From: Paludibacter sp.
GTDB lineage: Bacteria > Bacteroidota > Bacteroidia > Bacteroidales > Paludibacteraceae
Direction of reading: 5' to 3'
Length of the DNA: 13,668 nt
Assembly (NCBI GenBank): GCA_024709185.1
Contig: JANJXE010000249.1
Location: 1 to 13,668, forward strand
This document shows, one piece after another, positions 1-7,666 of the stretch (positions are counted from its first letter, which is position 1; each line of letters begins with the position of its first letter). The notes beneath the pieces were generated by a model. The model was not told the origin of the DNA, ran no database searches, and saw only the letters and a program-made list of their open reading frames with translations. The position numbers were made by a program, and so were the translations under genes.

Positions 1-967
1 TAATTCCTTCCGGCAAATTATCCTGAATTTCAGCCACACGTTGTTTGACTTCATTGATAACCTGCTTAGAATCTGCATCTTTCAACATCATCACCTGTCC
101 GAGAATCGACTCTCCTTTCCCATTGGCAGTGATAGCCCCGTACCGGTTGGCATGTCCAAAATTAACACTGGCGATATTTTTAATAAAGATGGGAACACCA
201 TCGACATTCTTCACCACAATATTCCCGATATCCTCTACCGATTTTACCTGACCATCGCCGCGAATAAAATAACTCTGATTGGTTTTCTCAATGTAAGCGC
301 CACCCGAAATACTATTATTCGCTTCCAGTGCTTTAAAAACCTCCATCAAACTAACACCTGTCGAAAGTAACCGATCGGGATGTATTCCCACTTCGTATTG
401 TTTCAGGTATCCGCCCCAGCTGTTGATTTCAACGACTCCATGAATTCCGGAAAGCCTCCTTTTTACCACCCAGTCCTGAATAGTACGTAAATCCATGGCC
501 GAATACCTCTGCTCATACCCATCCTGTACATCGAGGGTGTACTGATAAATCTCACCTAAGCCGGTAGTGATCGGACCCATTTCAGGCTCTCCAAATTCAT
601 CAGGAATTTTAGCCGCAGCGCTTTTAATCTTTTCAGCAATCAGCTGGCGGGGAAGATAGGTACCCAAATTCTCGTTAAAAACGATAGTAACCAGCGATAT
701 TCCAAATTTCGAAACCGATCGGATTTCCTGTACTCCCGGTAAATTAGCCATCTCCATTTCAACAGGAGCAGTAATGTACTGCTCAATTTCCTGAGTCGAC
801 AAATTACCGGAAGTGGTAATTACCTGAACCTGATTATTGGTTATATCCGGCACAGCTCCTACCGGTATCTGCAGGATGGCATACACTCCAAATCCCACCA
901 CCGAAAGGGTAAATAAAATGACAATCAGCTTATTTTTGACACTAAATTCAATAATCCTGGTTAACAT
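1..967 (-). CDS. CusA/CzcA-type heavy-metal efflux RND pump, N-terminal part (cut by window edge)
   Basis: This is the inner-membrane, proton-driven pump of a tripartite RND exporter, probably of the heavy-metal (HME) subfamily that expels cations such as Cu+, Ag+, Zn2+ or Co2+ through an adaptor and a TolC-like channel. The start is the ATG at 967-965. The frame stays open to base 1, giving about 322 of the roughly 1040 residues usual for the family. Visible are the first membrane helix (about residues 14-33), the family hallmark PDITNNQVQV just after it (about 40-49), and the porter-domain text QYITAPVEMEMANLPGV, typical of CzcA/CusA. The metal-site methionines and the acidic proton-relay residues of helix 4 lie outside the window, so the substrate cannot be told. 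A 72-base gap separates it from the AbgT-type gene. A weak TAnnTTTG-like box (minus-strand TACGTTTA, 989-996) could be its own promoter. No adaptor or channel gene precedes it. Confidence 0.93.
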   Translation of the reverse strand, partial: MLTRIIEFSVKNKLIVILFTLSVVGFGVYAILQIPVGAVPDITNNQVQVITTSGNLSTQEIEQYITAPVEMEMANLPGVQEIRSVSKFGISLVTIVFNENLGTYLPRQLIAEKIKSAAAKIPDEFGEPEMGPITTGLGEIYQYTLDVQDGYEQRYSAMDLRTIQDWVVKRRLSGIHGVVEINSWGGYLKQYEVGIHPDRLLSTGVSLMEVFKALEANNSISGGAYIEKTNQSYFIRGDGQVKSVEDIGNIVVKNVDGVPIFIKNIASVNFGHANRYGAITANGKGESILGQVMMLKDADSKQVINEVKQRVAEIQDNLPEGI

Positions 968-1039
968 GGTCGATGGTTTTTAAGGTTCTAAACGTATGAT
1001 ACTATCGGGTACCACTTTTCCCTTACGAAAAGGAACTTT

Positions 1040-2560
1040 TTACGAAGGATAATACAATCCGGCCTCCGGTCCGAGAGGGAGTCCGAGAAGTATCCACACA
1101 ATCATCAGAAAGGTCCATACGATGAAAAAAACGAACGAATAAGGAAGCATGGTACTTATGAGCGTTCCCAGCCCCGACTTTTCTTCGTATTTCTGATAAT
1201 AGACAATAATGAGTGCAAAGAAACTCATCATGGGTGAAATAATATTAGTGACACTATCGCCAATGCGGAATACGGCCTGTGAGAGTTCGGGAGAATAGCC
1301 CAGCAACATAAACATGGGAATAAATACCGGTCCCATAATGGCCCATTTGGCTGAGGCACTTCCCATAAAAAGATTGATGATACCCGAGAAAACGACAAAT
1401 ATTATCACCAGTGGAATAAGACCAATATCTGCTGACTGAAGAAATTCAGCACCTTTAACAGCGAAAATCAGCCCCAGGTTACTCCATTTAAACCAGGCCA
1501 CAAACTGGGAAGCAAAAAACACTAACACCAGAAACGAAACCAGACTTTTAAAACTGGTGTTCATTCCGTTAATTACATCTTCGTGTTTCTTAAATGTACC
1601 AACTGTATATCCATATACAATTCCAACGAGCGCACCCACAAAAAATAATACTGATATAAATCCTTTTAACAGCGGAGAATGCAACACCGTGTTATCGCTA
1701 CCCCGCAGAAATCCCTGATCGGGAATCAATCCAGCCAGGATAATGGCTCCAATAATTACCATAGTTACTGTCACCCTGCGCAGACCTTTCTTTTCAACAG
1801 GTGATAAAGGCATAATGGGTTCCATGACCACACTTCCGGTATATGTTCCAAGTCTGGGCTCTATCCATACATCGTTTAACCAGGTAGCTGCAGCCGTAAT
1901 TACAAAGGTCGAAACCGCCATAAAGTAATAATTGGCAGTTGGCATTACATAGTAGGCAGGATCGATGATACGGGCAGCTTCGGTCGATAAACCGGCCAGC
2001 AGCGGATCAATGGTTCCAATGAGCAGGTTGGCACTGAAGCCGCCACTAACCCCTGCAAAGGCAGCCGACATCCCTGCAATAGGATGTCTTCCCAGAGAAT
2101 GAAAAATCACTCCCGCCATGGGAATAATTAGTAAATAGCCCAAATCGGAGGCGACATTGGACATGATACCGGTAAAAACAACAATGAAGGTAACTGAGCG
2201 TGGAGGAGCCTTAATCAACAAGGTATTGATAGCCGATTTAACCAACCCGCTGCTTTCGGCTATACCGATTCCCAGCATGGCTACCATTACAATTCCCAGC
2301 GGTGCAAAACTGGTATAATTATCCACCAGTTGAAGCATGATACGGTGTAGTCCGTCAACAGAAAGTAAATTTATTACACGAATGGATTCACCGTTTGCCG
2401 GGTTTACACCTTCCCAGCCGAGCCAGGCACCAATACCGGACATCACCAGTGTAATCAGAGCAATTCCACCAAATAAAGCAGCAGGATGCGGTAAGGCATT
2501 ACCACCCTTTTCAATAATACCAATAAATTTATTCAGGAACTCCTCAAACTTTTGCTTCAT
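1040..2560 (-). CDS. AbgT-family transporter (p-aminobenzoyl-glutamate/PABA-type)
   Basis: A 506-residue polytopic inner-membrane protein of the AbgT family, whose usual length is about 500. E. coli AbgT takes up p-aminobenzoyl-glutamate. The homologues YdaH and MtrF have been described as exporters of p-aminobenzoate and sulfonamides, so the direction of transport cannot be read from sequence. Family marks are clear: the first hairpin region GGFSANLLIGTIDPLLAG (residues 173-190, with N178 and D185), and the second hairpin with SASAKWA (401-407) followed by PVFIPMF and FRIGDSVTNIISPM (431-444). Nine or so hydrophobic segments are spread along the chain. The start ATG at 2560 has AAGG directly against it, which is too close for a normal ribosome-binding site. 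It lies 30 bases after the stop of the receiver-domain gene and probably shares its transcript. The possible folate or PABA link is inference from the family only. Confidence 0.93.
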   Translation of the reverse strand: MKQKFEEFLNKFIGIIEKGGNALPHPAALFGGIALITLVMSGIGAWLGWEGVNPANGESIRVINLLSVDGLHRIMLQLVDNYTSFAPLGIVMVAMLGIGIAESSGLVKSAINTLLIKAPPRSVTFIVVFTGIMSNVASDLGYLLIIPMAGVIFHSLGRHPIAGMSAAFAGVSGGFSANLLIGTIDPLLAGLSTEAARIIDPAYYVMPTANYYFMAVSTFVITAAATWLNDVWIEPRLGTYTGSVVMEPIMPLSPVEKKGLRRVTVTMVIIGAIILAGLIPDQGFLRGSDNTVLHSPLLKGFISVLFFVGALVGIVYGYTVGTFKKHEDVINGMNTSFKSLVSFLVLVFFASQFVAWFKWSNLGLIFAVKGAEFLQSADIGLIPLVIIFVVFSGIINLFMGSASAKWAIMGPVFIPMFMLLGYSPELSQAVFRIGDSVTNIISPMMSFFALIIVYYQKYEEKSGLGTLISTMLPYSFVFFIVWTFLMIVWILLGLPLGPEAGLYYPS

Positions 2561-2590
2561 CCTTCGAAAATCTCTTATTTATTCCTTCAT

Positions 2591-2977
2591 TTAGTTAGGC
2601 AGAAATTGCTTCATAACTGCAACCAGATCTTCCTTCTGAATAGGCTTGGTCATGTATTCGTCGCAGCCACATTCGAATGCCCGTTGACGATCCAATTCCC
2701 CTGTATACGCAGTTTGTACAATAATTGGCAACTTTGGGAAAGACTTTTTAATGATTGAAGTAGCTTCAAAGCCATCCATAACAGGCATTTTTAAGTCCAT
2801 TAATACAATATCGACTTTATTGGCATCACAATATTCAACCGCCTCTTTGCCATTAATTGCGCGGTGTATAGCATACAACCCATTCCCTACTTTCCTTAAC
2901 AGGAGATCTAAGAAAAGAAAATTTAAATCCTCATCTTCTGCTATCAATACACTGAAAGTTGCCGACTCGTCATTCAT
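2591..2977 (-). CDS. Stand-alone CheY-like response regulator receiver domain
   Basis: A 128-residue single-domain receiver protein, with the length of CheY or Spo0F, that accepts phosphate from a histidine kinase. The catalytic set is complete: acidic pair E14/D15, phosphoacceptor D61 within VLMDLKMPVMDG (58-69), T89 and K111 in the TKP motif (110-112). There is no output domain, so it must act by protein contact, as a phosphorelay shuttle or on an enzyme or receptor. The segment DLKMPVMDGFEAT resembles receivers at the C-terminus of hybrid kinases, which suggests a kinase partner encoded elsewhere; none is in the window. It begins after a 181-base gap holding a plausible promoter and ends 30 bases before the AbgT-type gene. 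Joint transcription with that transporter is likely, but a functional tie is unproven. Confidence 0.93.
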   Translation of the reverse strand: MNDESATFSVLIAEDEDLNFLFLDLLLRKVGNGLYAIHRAINGKEAVEYCDANKVDIVLMDLKMPVMDGFEATSIIKKSFPKLPIIVQTAYTGELDRQRAFECGCDEYMTKPIQKEDLVAVMKQFLPN

Positions 2978-3158
2978 ATTATGCTGAATTTAAAATTACT
3001 GCTAAAACACTAAATTCTCAATAATGAAATCAATACAAAATTTGATTCCAAAGATACTTTTTTTTAGTCAATATTAATACAGAAAAAACCGAATTCTCTT
3101 TTTTTCCCAGTAAATAGTATACTTTCTTACAATTCAACCCCTTTTAAGTTCTCTACAG
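2978..3158. other. 181-base AT-rich intergenic region
   Basis: This is the longest non-coding stretch in the window, between the methyltransferase stop and the receiver-domain start. It contains the candidate promoter box at 3049-3056 and an A/T inverted repeat at 3082-3106 (GAAAAAA and TTTTTTC arms around GAATTC). The arms are only A-T pairs and the centre leaves no good loop, so a terminator is possible but weak. I see no small gene, tRNA or riboswitch-like structure in it. Confidence 0.6.
3049..3056 (-). promoter_or_regulatory. Candidate Bacteroidota -7 promoter box
   Basis: On the minus strand the sequence is TATCTTTG, an exact match to the Bacteroidota -7 consensus TAnnTTTG. It would start transcription near base 3042 and leave a leader of about 65 bases before the receiver gene's ATG at 2977. 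The -33 element (TTTG) is poor: only T-rich sequence lies 19-23 bases upstream, and a TTG lies too close at 12 bases. The surrounding region is very AT-rich, so chance matches are possible. Confidence 0.45.
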
Positions 3159-3950
3159 TCATACCTCCTCCGGTTCGAGAACGCAATAAAATGCCGTTGT
3201 AAAAAAATCTCTGATATAGGGAATGGTAAGAATAAACGGAAGTTTTCGCGACTTAAGCTTAAACTTTATTTCATAATTGGGATTAATCAAATAATACTCC
3301 TTACAACTAAATTTATACTTATTTTTTGCAACCAACTGATGAAAGCGCTGAATACTAAGGCGCGTATCCCGAATTTCCATTAATGCATTGATGGTTGGAG
3401 CGGTCTCTCCAAAGCGCTTCAAGATCCAACGATATCCCATTTCAGGTAACAAATGAAGATAAGGGCATTGACTGAGCACCTTGCTTTTACATATTTGCTG
3501 ATGCCCTCCAAAAGGCATGCGCCAGGGTGGGAATGCAATCAATATCTTTCCTCCGGGAGCCATAAACTTTTTCAAATTGCCCAGAAAAAGTGATTGATTC
3601 GGAATATGTTCAATGGTATCGCGCATGATAATCAAATCAAACTTTTCCATGGATATCGGGTCAACATCGTAAATATCTGCTGCAATAAGCGTAAGGTTCT
3701 GCTTTTGTGGATGATTGGCATAAAACCGTTTTGCATTTTCAATTTTATGAGCTGCAATGTCGATTCCATACGCCCTGCACCCCATATCCAGAAATGGTTT
3801 TAAATTTCCGGCTTCCCCACAGCCTATTTCTGCAATAATCAATGACTGATCGAGAGTCATCACTTTTCTAAGGTACGGAAGTACATGTTTCTCTGTAACG
3901 TGATACTGTTCTCTAAAGTATAATTCGCGGTCGTTATGTCGTTCCTGCAT
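3159..3950 (-). CDS. Class I SAM-dependent methyltransferase (Methyltransf_11/23 type)
   Basis: A 263-residue soluble enzyme predicted to move a methyl group from S-adenosylmethionine to an unknown acceptor. The Rossmann-type landmarks appear in order: motif I EIGCGEAGN (41-49), the acidic residue after strand 2 in YGID (D64), the adenine-side ADIYDV (91-96), post-II FDLIIMRDTIEHIP (104-117), and the turn MAPGGKILIAFPPW (130-143). The C-terminal third (about 150-263) is rich in aromatic and basic residues and does not match a substrate-specific family that I know. It ends FYCVLEPEEV. Methyltransferases of this shape act on small molecules, lipids or sugars, and the sequence does not decide between them. 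Gaps of 73 bases upstream and 181 downstream suggest a single-gene unit. A weak promoter-like box (minus-strand TATTTTAG, 3974-3981) lies about 24 bases before the ATG. Confidence 0.88.
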   Translation of the reverse strand: MQERHNDRELYFREQYHVTEKHVLPYLRKVMTLDQSLIIAEIGCGEAGNLKPFLDMGCRAYGIDIAAHKIENAKRFYANHPQKQNLTLIAADIYDVDPISMEKFDLIIMRDTIEHIPNQSLFLGNLKKFMAPGGKILIAFPPWRMPFGGHQQICKSKVLSQCPYLHLLPEMGYRWILKRFGETAPTINALMEIRDTRLSIQRFHQLVAKNKYKFSCKEYYLINPNYEIKFKLKSRKLPFILTIPYIRDFFTTAFYCVLEPEEV

Positions 3951-4023
3951 AGTTTAAATTTCAAAAAGAACTGCTAAAATACAACTTTTAAGTGAGGCTG
4001 TCTGCCATGGTAGAGGGAAGCTC

Positions 4024-4767
4024 TTACTTTCTTGCAAAAAATGTATTCAGGTCGGTCACAATCTGTTCATTTATTCGTTTGAAATTGTATGAACAGGCTT
4101 CAACCATACTTACTGCGTAATCCTGTTGAAGTATATTGATATTGGTATATCTTTTTACGATTTGCTCAGTTTTCTTTTCTGCAAAGAATGAATTGCTATG
4201 TACCAGCTGATCTCCTTTTTTTAGTTTATAGCTTACACGAAGCATCGAAATAGCAGGTCCGGCATTATCTGCATAGGAATAACCATATACATAAAATGCA
4301 AAATAGAAAAATCCGGAACTAACGTAAGGACCGGTCGTCTTCATTTCATCAATTGAAACTTCCAGAACATAGTTCGAACTTTTCAGGGTATCAACCTGAA
4401 ATCTGCCTGAACGCTTCATTTCATCTGAGAGAGAATTTTTGCAGAACGAAGGCAAATCTTCTTCCATCATCATCTTTCCCTGTACACAGTTGTGTTGAGC
4501 TTTCCATACATACACCAGCACCAGCGGTAAAAACCATCCTTTTTCTTTTTTTACAATTGTGCTATCCCGCATGTCAGGGACATTAAAAACCACAGAATCA
4601 ATGCGCAATGAAACTGAATCTTTGACTGAAGCAATATCCGAATCCTGAATATAGGCAAGTGAGTAACGCTTTGAATTCATGTTTTTTGCAATCCTGGAAG
4701 AGGAAGTACAACTCACAATCAGCATTGAAAGAAGCAGTAAAAAGAGAAGTCTTGAACAGTGTCGCAT
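4024..4767 (-). CDS. Hypothetical lipoprotein, 247 aa
   Basis: I do not recognise this protein. It opens with a clear lipoprotein signal: basic MRHCSR, a leucine-rich core, then lipobox IVSC with the modified cysteine at C20, so it should be anchored to a membrane facing the periplasm or cell surface. The mature part has a Ser-rich linker, a central region that includes a hydrophobic stretch (GWFLPLVLVYVWKAQH, about 77-92), an aromatic patch (FFYFAFYVYGYSYAD), and alternating strand-like segments with a helix at the end. The overall pattern (YVLEVSIDEMK, then later VSYKLKKGDQLVHSNSF) resembles small envelope lipoproteins of the YajG or transport-auxiliary kind, but that is only a resemblance. 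It starts 4 bases after the stop of the upstream exported protein, so the two are almost certainly one operon. Confidence 0.85.
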   Translation of the reverse strand: MRHCSRLLFLLLLSMLIVSCTSSSRIAKNMNSKRYSLAYIQDSDIASVKDSVSLRIDSVVFNVPDMRDSTIVKKEKGWFLPLVLVYVWKAQHNCVQGKMMMEEDLPSFCKNSLSDEMKRSGRFQVDTLKSSNYVLEVSIDEMKTTGPYVSSGFFYFAFYVYGYSYADNAGPAISMLRVSYKLKKGDQLVHSNSFFAEKKTEQIVKRYTNINILQQDYAVSMVEACSYNFKRINEQIVTDLNTFFARK

Positions 4768-4771
4768 AGTG

Positions 4772-5332
4772 TTATCTGTATTTAATAAATTTGATTCGGT
4801 TTGCTACAATTGATTTACAAAGCTCATCCTGTGTACTGTCGGATGCCTGTTGATAAGCACCAATAACTGCTTTGTAATTATGCTGATCGCTCAATAATTC
4901 ATACCTGCAATCTGCTATAAGTACTAATTTAAGAAATGTATATTCGCGGTTTTCAACTTTTTCAAGTGCACTGATTGCTTCAGCGTACTGTTTCCCGGAA
5001 AGGTAATAAAGGCCTTTCATTAGTGGATAAATGGAAAGCGTATCGTTGCAGTTCTGAATATAGGTAGTGATCCAGTTGGCCCGGTTGGTTTGCAACAAAT
5101 ACGAAAAAGCAGCTAAAATGAACTGTTCGTCAGCAGATTGAATTGCATTTTTATAATCTTTATTTATCGCTGGAGCGACAATATAACGACGCATAATCAC
5201 ATCTTCACCATTCACTACCTTCCTGTCGTAGTCATCCTGAGCAATAATCCAGAAATTGTTGTTCGCACCGATTTTAGCATAAACCTGCGTAAAATTAAGT
5301 ATAAAAACAACCAATAATAGCTTTTTAGTCAT
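4772..5332 (-). CDS. Hypothetical exported protein with TPR-like helices, 186 aa
   Basis: I do not recognise a named family. The N-terminus MTKKLLLVVFILNFTQVYA is a typical Sec signal peptide, probably cut after A19, giving a small periplasmic protein. The C-terminal half reads like tetratricopeptide or SEL1-like helices: KGLYYLSGKQYAEAISALEKV (106-126), then a second helix pair around 132-163 (LVLIADCRYELL, YKAVIGAYQQA). TPR-type folds usually bind protein partners. The segment before (about 20-100) contains a WIIAQDDYDRKVV strand-turn and a helix-rich stretch. It is the first gene of a two-gene unit with the lipoprotein 4 bases downstream, and a 98-base gap separates it from the ABC exporter operon upstream. 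A complex between the two products is a reasonable inference. Confidence 0.83.
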   Translation of the reverse strand: MTKKLLLVVFILNFTQVYAKIGANNNFWIIAQDDYDRKVVNGEDVIMRRYIVAPAINKDYKNAIQSADEQFILAAFSYLLQTNRANWITTYIQNCNDTLSIYPLMKGLYYLSGKQYAEAISALEKVENREYTFLKLVLIADCRYELLSDQHNYKAVIGAYQQASDSTQDELCKSIVANRIKFIKYR

Positions 5333-5358
5333 GAATGAACCCTTTTTAAATGAAAGTG

Positions 5359-5366
5359 TAAAAGTA
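5359..5366 (-). promoter_or_regulatory. Possible -7 promoter box for the two-gene hypothetical unit
   Basis: The minus strand reads TACTTTTA, one mismatch from TAnnTTTG, about 26 bases before the ATG at 5332. A run of T lies about 19-21 bases further upstream, where the -33 TTTG would be expected. The position is right for a short leader, but the match is imperfect and the region is AT-rich. Confidence 0.28.
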
Positions 5367-5430
5367 CAAAAAACTGTAACAGAAAAATGTATTTTTTATG
5401 AATAAATCAATTTAAAATTACCAGTTGGCG

Positions 5431-6549
5431 TCAGCGTCCTGTTTTCTTATAACTTAGTATCGCCCATCCGTTGAAGAAAACAGCAAAGACTGTCAAAGCG
5501 GCGAAATGCCACTTCAAATCGAACAAAGTACTTCCTTTGAGAAAAATAAATCGCAGCACTTCGACCATGTAGCGTAATGGACTTAACCGGCTTATGACCT
5601 GAACCCAGTCGGGCATGCTGCTAACGGGTGTATATAATCCGCTGAGAAAGATGAAAGTAATAACGAAAAAGAACATCATAAACATTCCTTGTTGCACAGT
5701 GCTGGCAGCATTGGAAATGACAAGCCCCAACCCTGAAAAAGCCAGAACAAAGACGGCTGCAAAAAGATAAATCAACAGATAACCTCCTACTGAAACCATC
5801 GAATAAAACAACCATGCAACAAAAAAACAAATGGTAAGAACAATAAATCCAATAATCCAATAGGGAATTAACTTCGAAAGAATAACCTCCAGCCGGGTAA
5901 CAGGCGTAACATTTAACTGCTCAATTGTGCCTTTTTCCTTTTCGCCAACGATGTTCAGAGCCGGAAGAAAACCTGTAAGCATTGCCAGCATCATCATCAT
6001 AATGGCAGGAACCATGGTGTATTTGTATTCCAAATGCGGATTGAAATCGTAGCGGGGAATCACCGTTAGTGCAGGAGCAATTAGTCCTGTAGTCGTTGTC
6101 AGTTCTTCAGAACGCAAATTCATCGAAAAATCGTTAAGAATACTGGTCAGGTACGAACTGCTCAATCCTCCCTTCATCCCGTTTACCGTATTGGCCGCAA
6201 TTAACACCGAAACATTCTGCTGAGTCATCAGGTCTTTCTCAAAACCTGCCGGAATATCGAGTATCAAATCGGCATTATCCTGCTCTATACTGTACAACGC
6301 TTCACGGTAGGTATCGGCAACTTCAGTAAGATGAAAGTAGCCAGAAGATGTTACCTGTTGGGTCAATCGTCGTGAAAGGCTGCTATGATCGTTATCCACA
6401 ACGGCCAGATTGAGGTTTTTCACTTCAAAATTGGCTACCAGAGGAAACAGCGCCAATGATACAAATGGAAGCATAAATACCGCCCTGGGTAAAAATTTAT
6501 TCCTTTTTATCAGGAGAAATTCCTTTTCCAACAAATACTTTATTTTCAT
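5431..6549 (-). CDS. ABC-2 type exporter permease (YbhR/YhhJ-like), second permease
   Basis: A 372-residue inner-membrane subunit of an ABC exporter, the usual length for YbhR/YhhJ-type permeases (ABC2_membrane_3). The topology is typical: one N-terminal helix (about 22-40), a large extracytoplasmic domain (about 41-175), then five helices (about 177-198, 226-250, 257-282, 290-312, 346-366). The conserved cytoplasmic segment VGEKEKGTIEQLNVTPV (201-217), which contacts the ATPases, is intact, as is the FLSGLYTPVSSMP loop near 311-323. It should pair with the preceding permease to form the channel. It is the last gene of the operon, 9 bases after its partner, and unlike its neighbours it has a perfect AGGAGG in front of the start. 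No GC-rich hairpin terminator follows. Confidence 0.93.
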   Translation of the reverse strand: MKIKYLLEKEFLLIKRNKFLPRAVFMLPFVSLALFPLVANFEVKNLNLAVVDNDHSSLSRRLTQQVTSSGYFHLTEVADTYREALYSIEQDNADLILDIPAGFEKDLMTQQNVSVLIAANTVNGMKGGLSSSYLTSILNDFSMNLRSEELTTTTGLIAPALTVIPRYDFNPHLEYKYTMVPAIMMMMLAMLTGFLPALNIVGEKEKGTIEQLNVTPVTRLEVILSKLIPYWIIGFIVLTICFFVAWLFYSMVSVGGYLLIYLFAAVFVLAFSGLGLVISNAASTVQQGMFMMFFFVITFIFLSGLYTPVSSMPDWVQVISRLSPLRYMVEVLRFIFLKGSTLFDLKWHFAALTVFAVFFNGWAILSYKKTGR

Positions 6550-6554
6550 GTTTG

Positions 6555-6560
6555 CCTCCT
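6555..6560 (-). promoter_or_regulatory. Perfect Shine-Dalgarno sequence for the second permease gene
   Basis: The minus strand reads AGGAGG, five bases before the ATG at 6549. It overlaps the TAG stop of the upstream permease gene, sharing the A and G of that codon. Bacteroidota genes seldom carry strong Shine-Dalgarno sites, and none of the other starts in this window has one, so this one is unusual and fixes the start. Confidence 0.75.
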
Positions 6561-7665
6561 ATTCCAACCGATACCTGAATTTTTTAATACTTACTCCAAT
6601 CAACAGGATGGCCATACCCAGTAACACGCTCAGTTGTGGCAGAATCGCTTCAAAGCCCAGCCCTTTTATCATAATTTTTTTTACCCCGATAATGTACCAT
6701 TTAGCCGGAATTACCTGCGATATCCATTGAAAAAACACAGGCATATTTTCAACCGGAAACATCATACCCGAAAGCATGATTACGGGTAACATCAGCACCA
6801 TTCCTGAAATGAGTAAAGCTGTTTGTTGATTATCGACTACCGATGAAATAACCAATCCAAGTGATAAATTAACCAGAATATAGACCAGTGATAGCATTAA
6901 CAACCAGAATAGACTTCCTGCAACCGGTACTCCCAGAATAAATACCGATATCAGAAGGATAGTCGAGAGATTGATAAGCGACAGCACAAAATACGGGATC
7001 GTTTTTGCTAAAATGATGTGTGATGGTTTAACCGGTGATACCAGCAAAACCTCCATCGTACCCATTTCTTTTTCCTTAGCAATAGAAATGGAAGTCATCA
7101 TGGCACAAATAAGCATCAAAATCATTCCCATCACGCCGGGTACAAAATTATAGGCACCTTTCATCGTCGGATTGTACAATAACTTTATTTCCGGCTGTAC
7201 CTGAAATGGAATGTTCGTAAACTGAAACATATCCTGCTGTTGCTGTGCAAGTATCGCGCTGGCATAGCCAACAACAGCTTTTGAGGAGTTAGGATCCGTA
7301 CCGTCGACAATGAGTGCCACCTGCGCAGTGCCGGTATGCAGCATATTCTGGTAACATTTTTCGCTGAATGCAATCACCATCTTCACTTCACCTTTACGAA
7401 ACTGTTCGTTTATTTCATCGGATGTTTTCAGCATTTTTACCACCGTGAAATACTCGCTTGCGTTTAGTTTTTCAATCACAGCTCTGGTGAAAAGGTCGTT
7501 GGATGGATCATATACTGCAACCCTGGAGTTTTTCACCTCTGTGGTAATGGCATAACCGAACAACATCAGCATCAACACTGGAAGTGCCAACAGGATAGCC
7601 GTAGTGGTTTTATCCCTGAAAATATGGTAGAATTCTTTTCGTACAAAAGATAAAAATGGGCTCAT
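6559..7665 (-). CDS. ABC-2 type exporter permease (YbhS-like), first permease
   Basis: Inner-membrane permease subunit of the exporter, 368 residues from the start chosen here. I take the ATG at 7665 (MSPFLSFVRKEF), one base after the stop of the upstream ATPase gene. An earlier in-frame ATG at 7716 would add 17 residues and overlap that gene by 50 bases, and homologues normally begin at a sequence like the one chosen. The layout is one N-terminal helix (about 22-41), an extracytoplasmic domain (about 42-172), then a five-helix C-terminal bundle. The cytoplasmic motif AKEKEMGTMEVLLVSPV (196-212) marks the ABC-2 YbhS/YhiH class. The loop IMLSGMMFPVENMPVFF is also typical. It forms the channel with the permease encoded 9 bases downstream and is powered by the two ATPases encoded upstream. 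Confidence 0.92.
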   Translation of the reverse strand: MSPFLSFVRKEFYHIFRDKTTTAILLALPVLMLMLFGYAITTEVKNSRVAVYDPSNDLFTRAVIEKLNASEYFTVVKMLKTSDEINEQFRKGEVKMVIAFSEKCYQNMLHTGTAQVALIVDGTDPNSSKAVVGYASAILAQQQQDMFQFTNIPFQVQPEIKLLYNPTMKGAYNFVPGVMGMILMLICAMMTSISIAKEKEMGTMEVLLVSPVKPSHIILAKTIPYFVLSLINLSTILLISVFILGVPVAGSLFWLLMLSLVYILVNLSLGLVISSVVDNQQTALLISGMVLMLPVIMLSGMMFPVENMPVFFQWISQVIPAKWYIIGVKKIMIKGLGFEAILPQLSVLLGMAILLIGVSIKKFRYRLE

Positions 7666-7666
7666 T

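Noticed and set aside
41..370. Plus-strand open frame of 109 codons near the left edge
   Set aside because: It is antisense to the RND pump, whose translation matches the CzcA/CusA family across the whole region.
1015..1032. Inverted repeat CTTTTC/GAAAAG with a 6-base loop after the AbgT-type gene, as a terminator
   Set aside because: The stem is short and mostly A-T, and no T-run follows it on the minus strand, so it does not look like an intrinsic terminator.
3082..3106. A/T inverted repeat around GAATTC as a terminator for the methyltransferase gene
   Set aside because: The arms are only A-T pairs with mismatches towards the centre and no proper loop; such repeats are common by chance in AT-rich intergenic DNA.
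3951..4023. Promoter for the methyltransferase gene (TATTTTAG at 3974-3981)
   Set aside because: It has one mismatch to the -7 consensus and no -33 TTTG at the right distance; too weak for a separate feature.
5367..5430. Terminator for the exporter operon
   Set aside because: Only a 3-base CTG/CAG stem before a T-run is visible, too weak to support.
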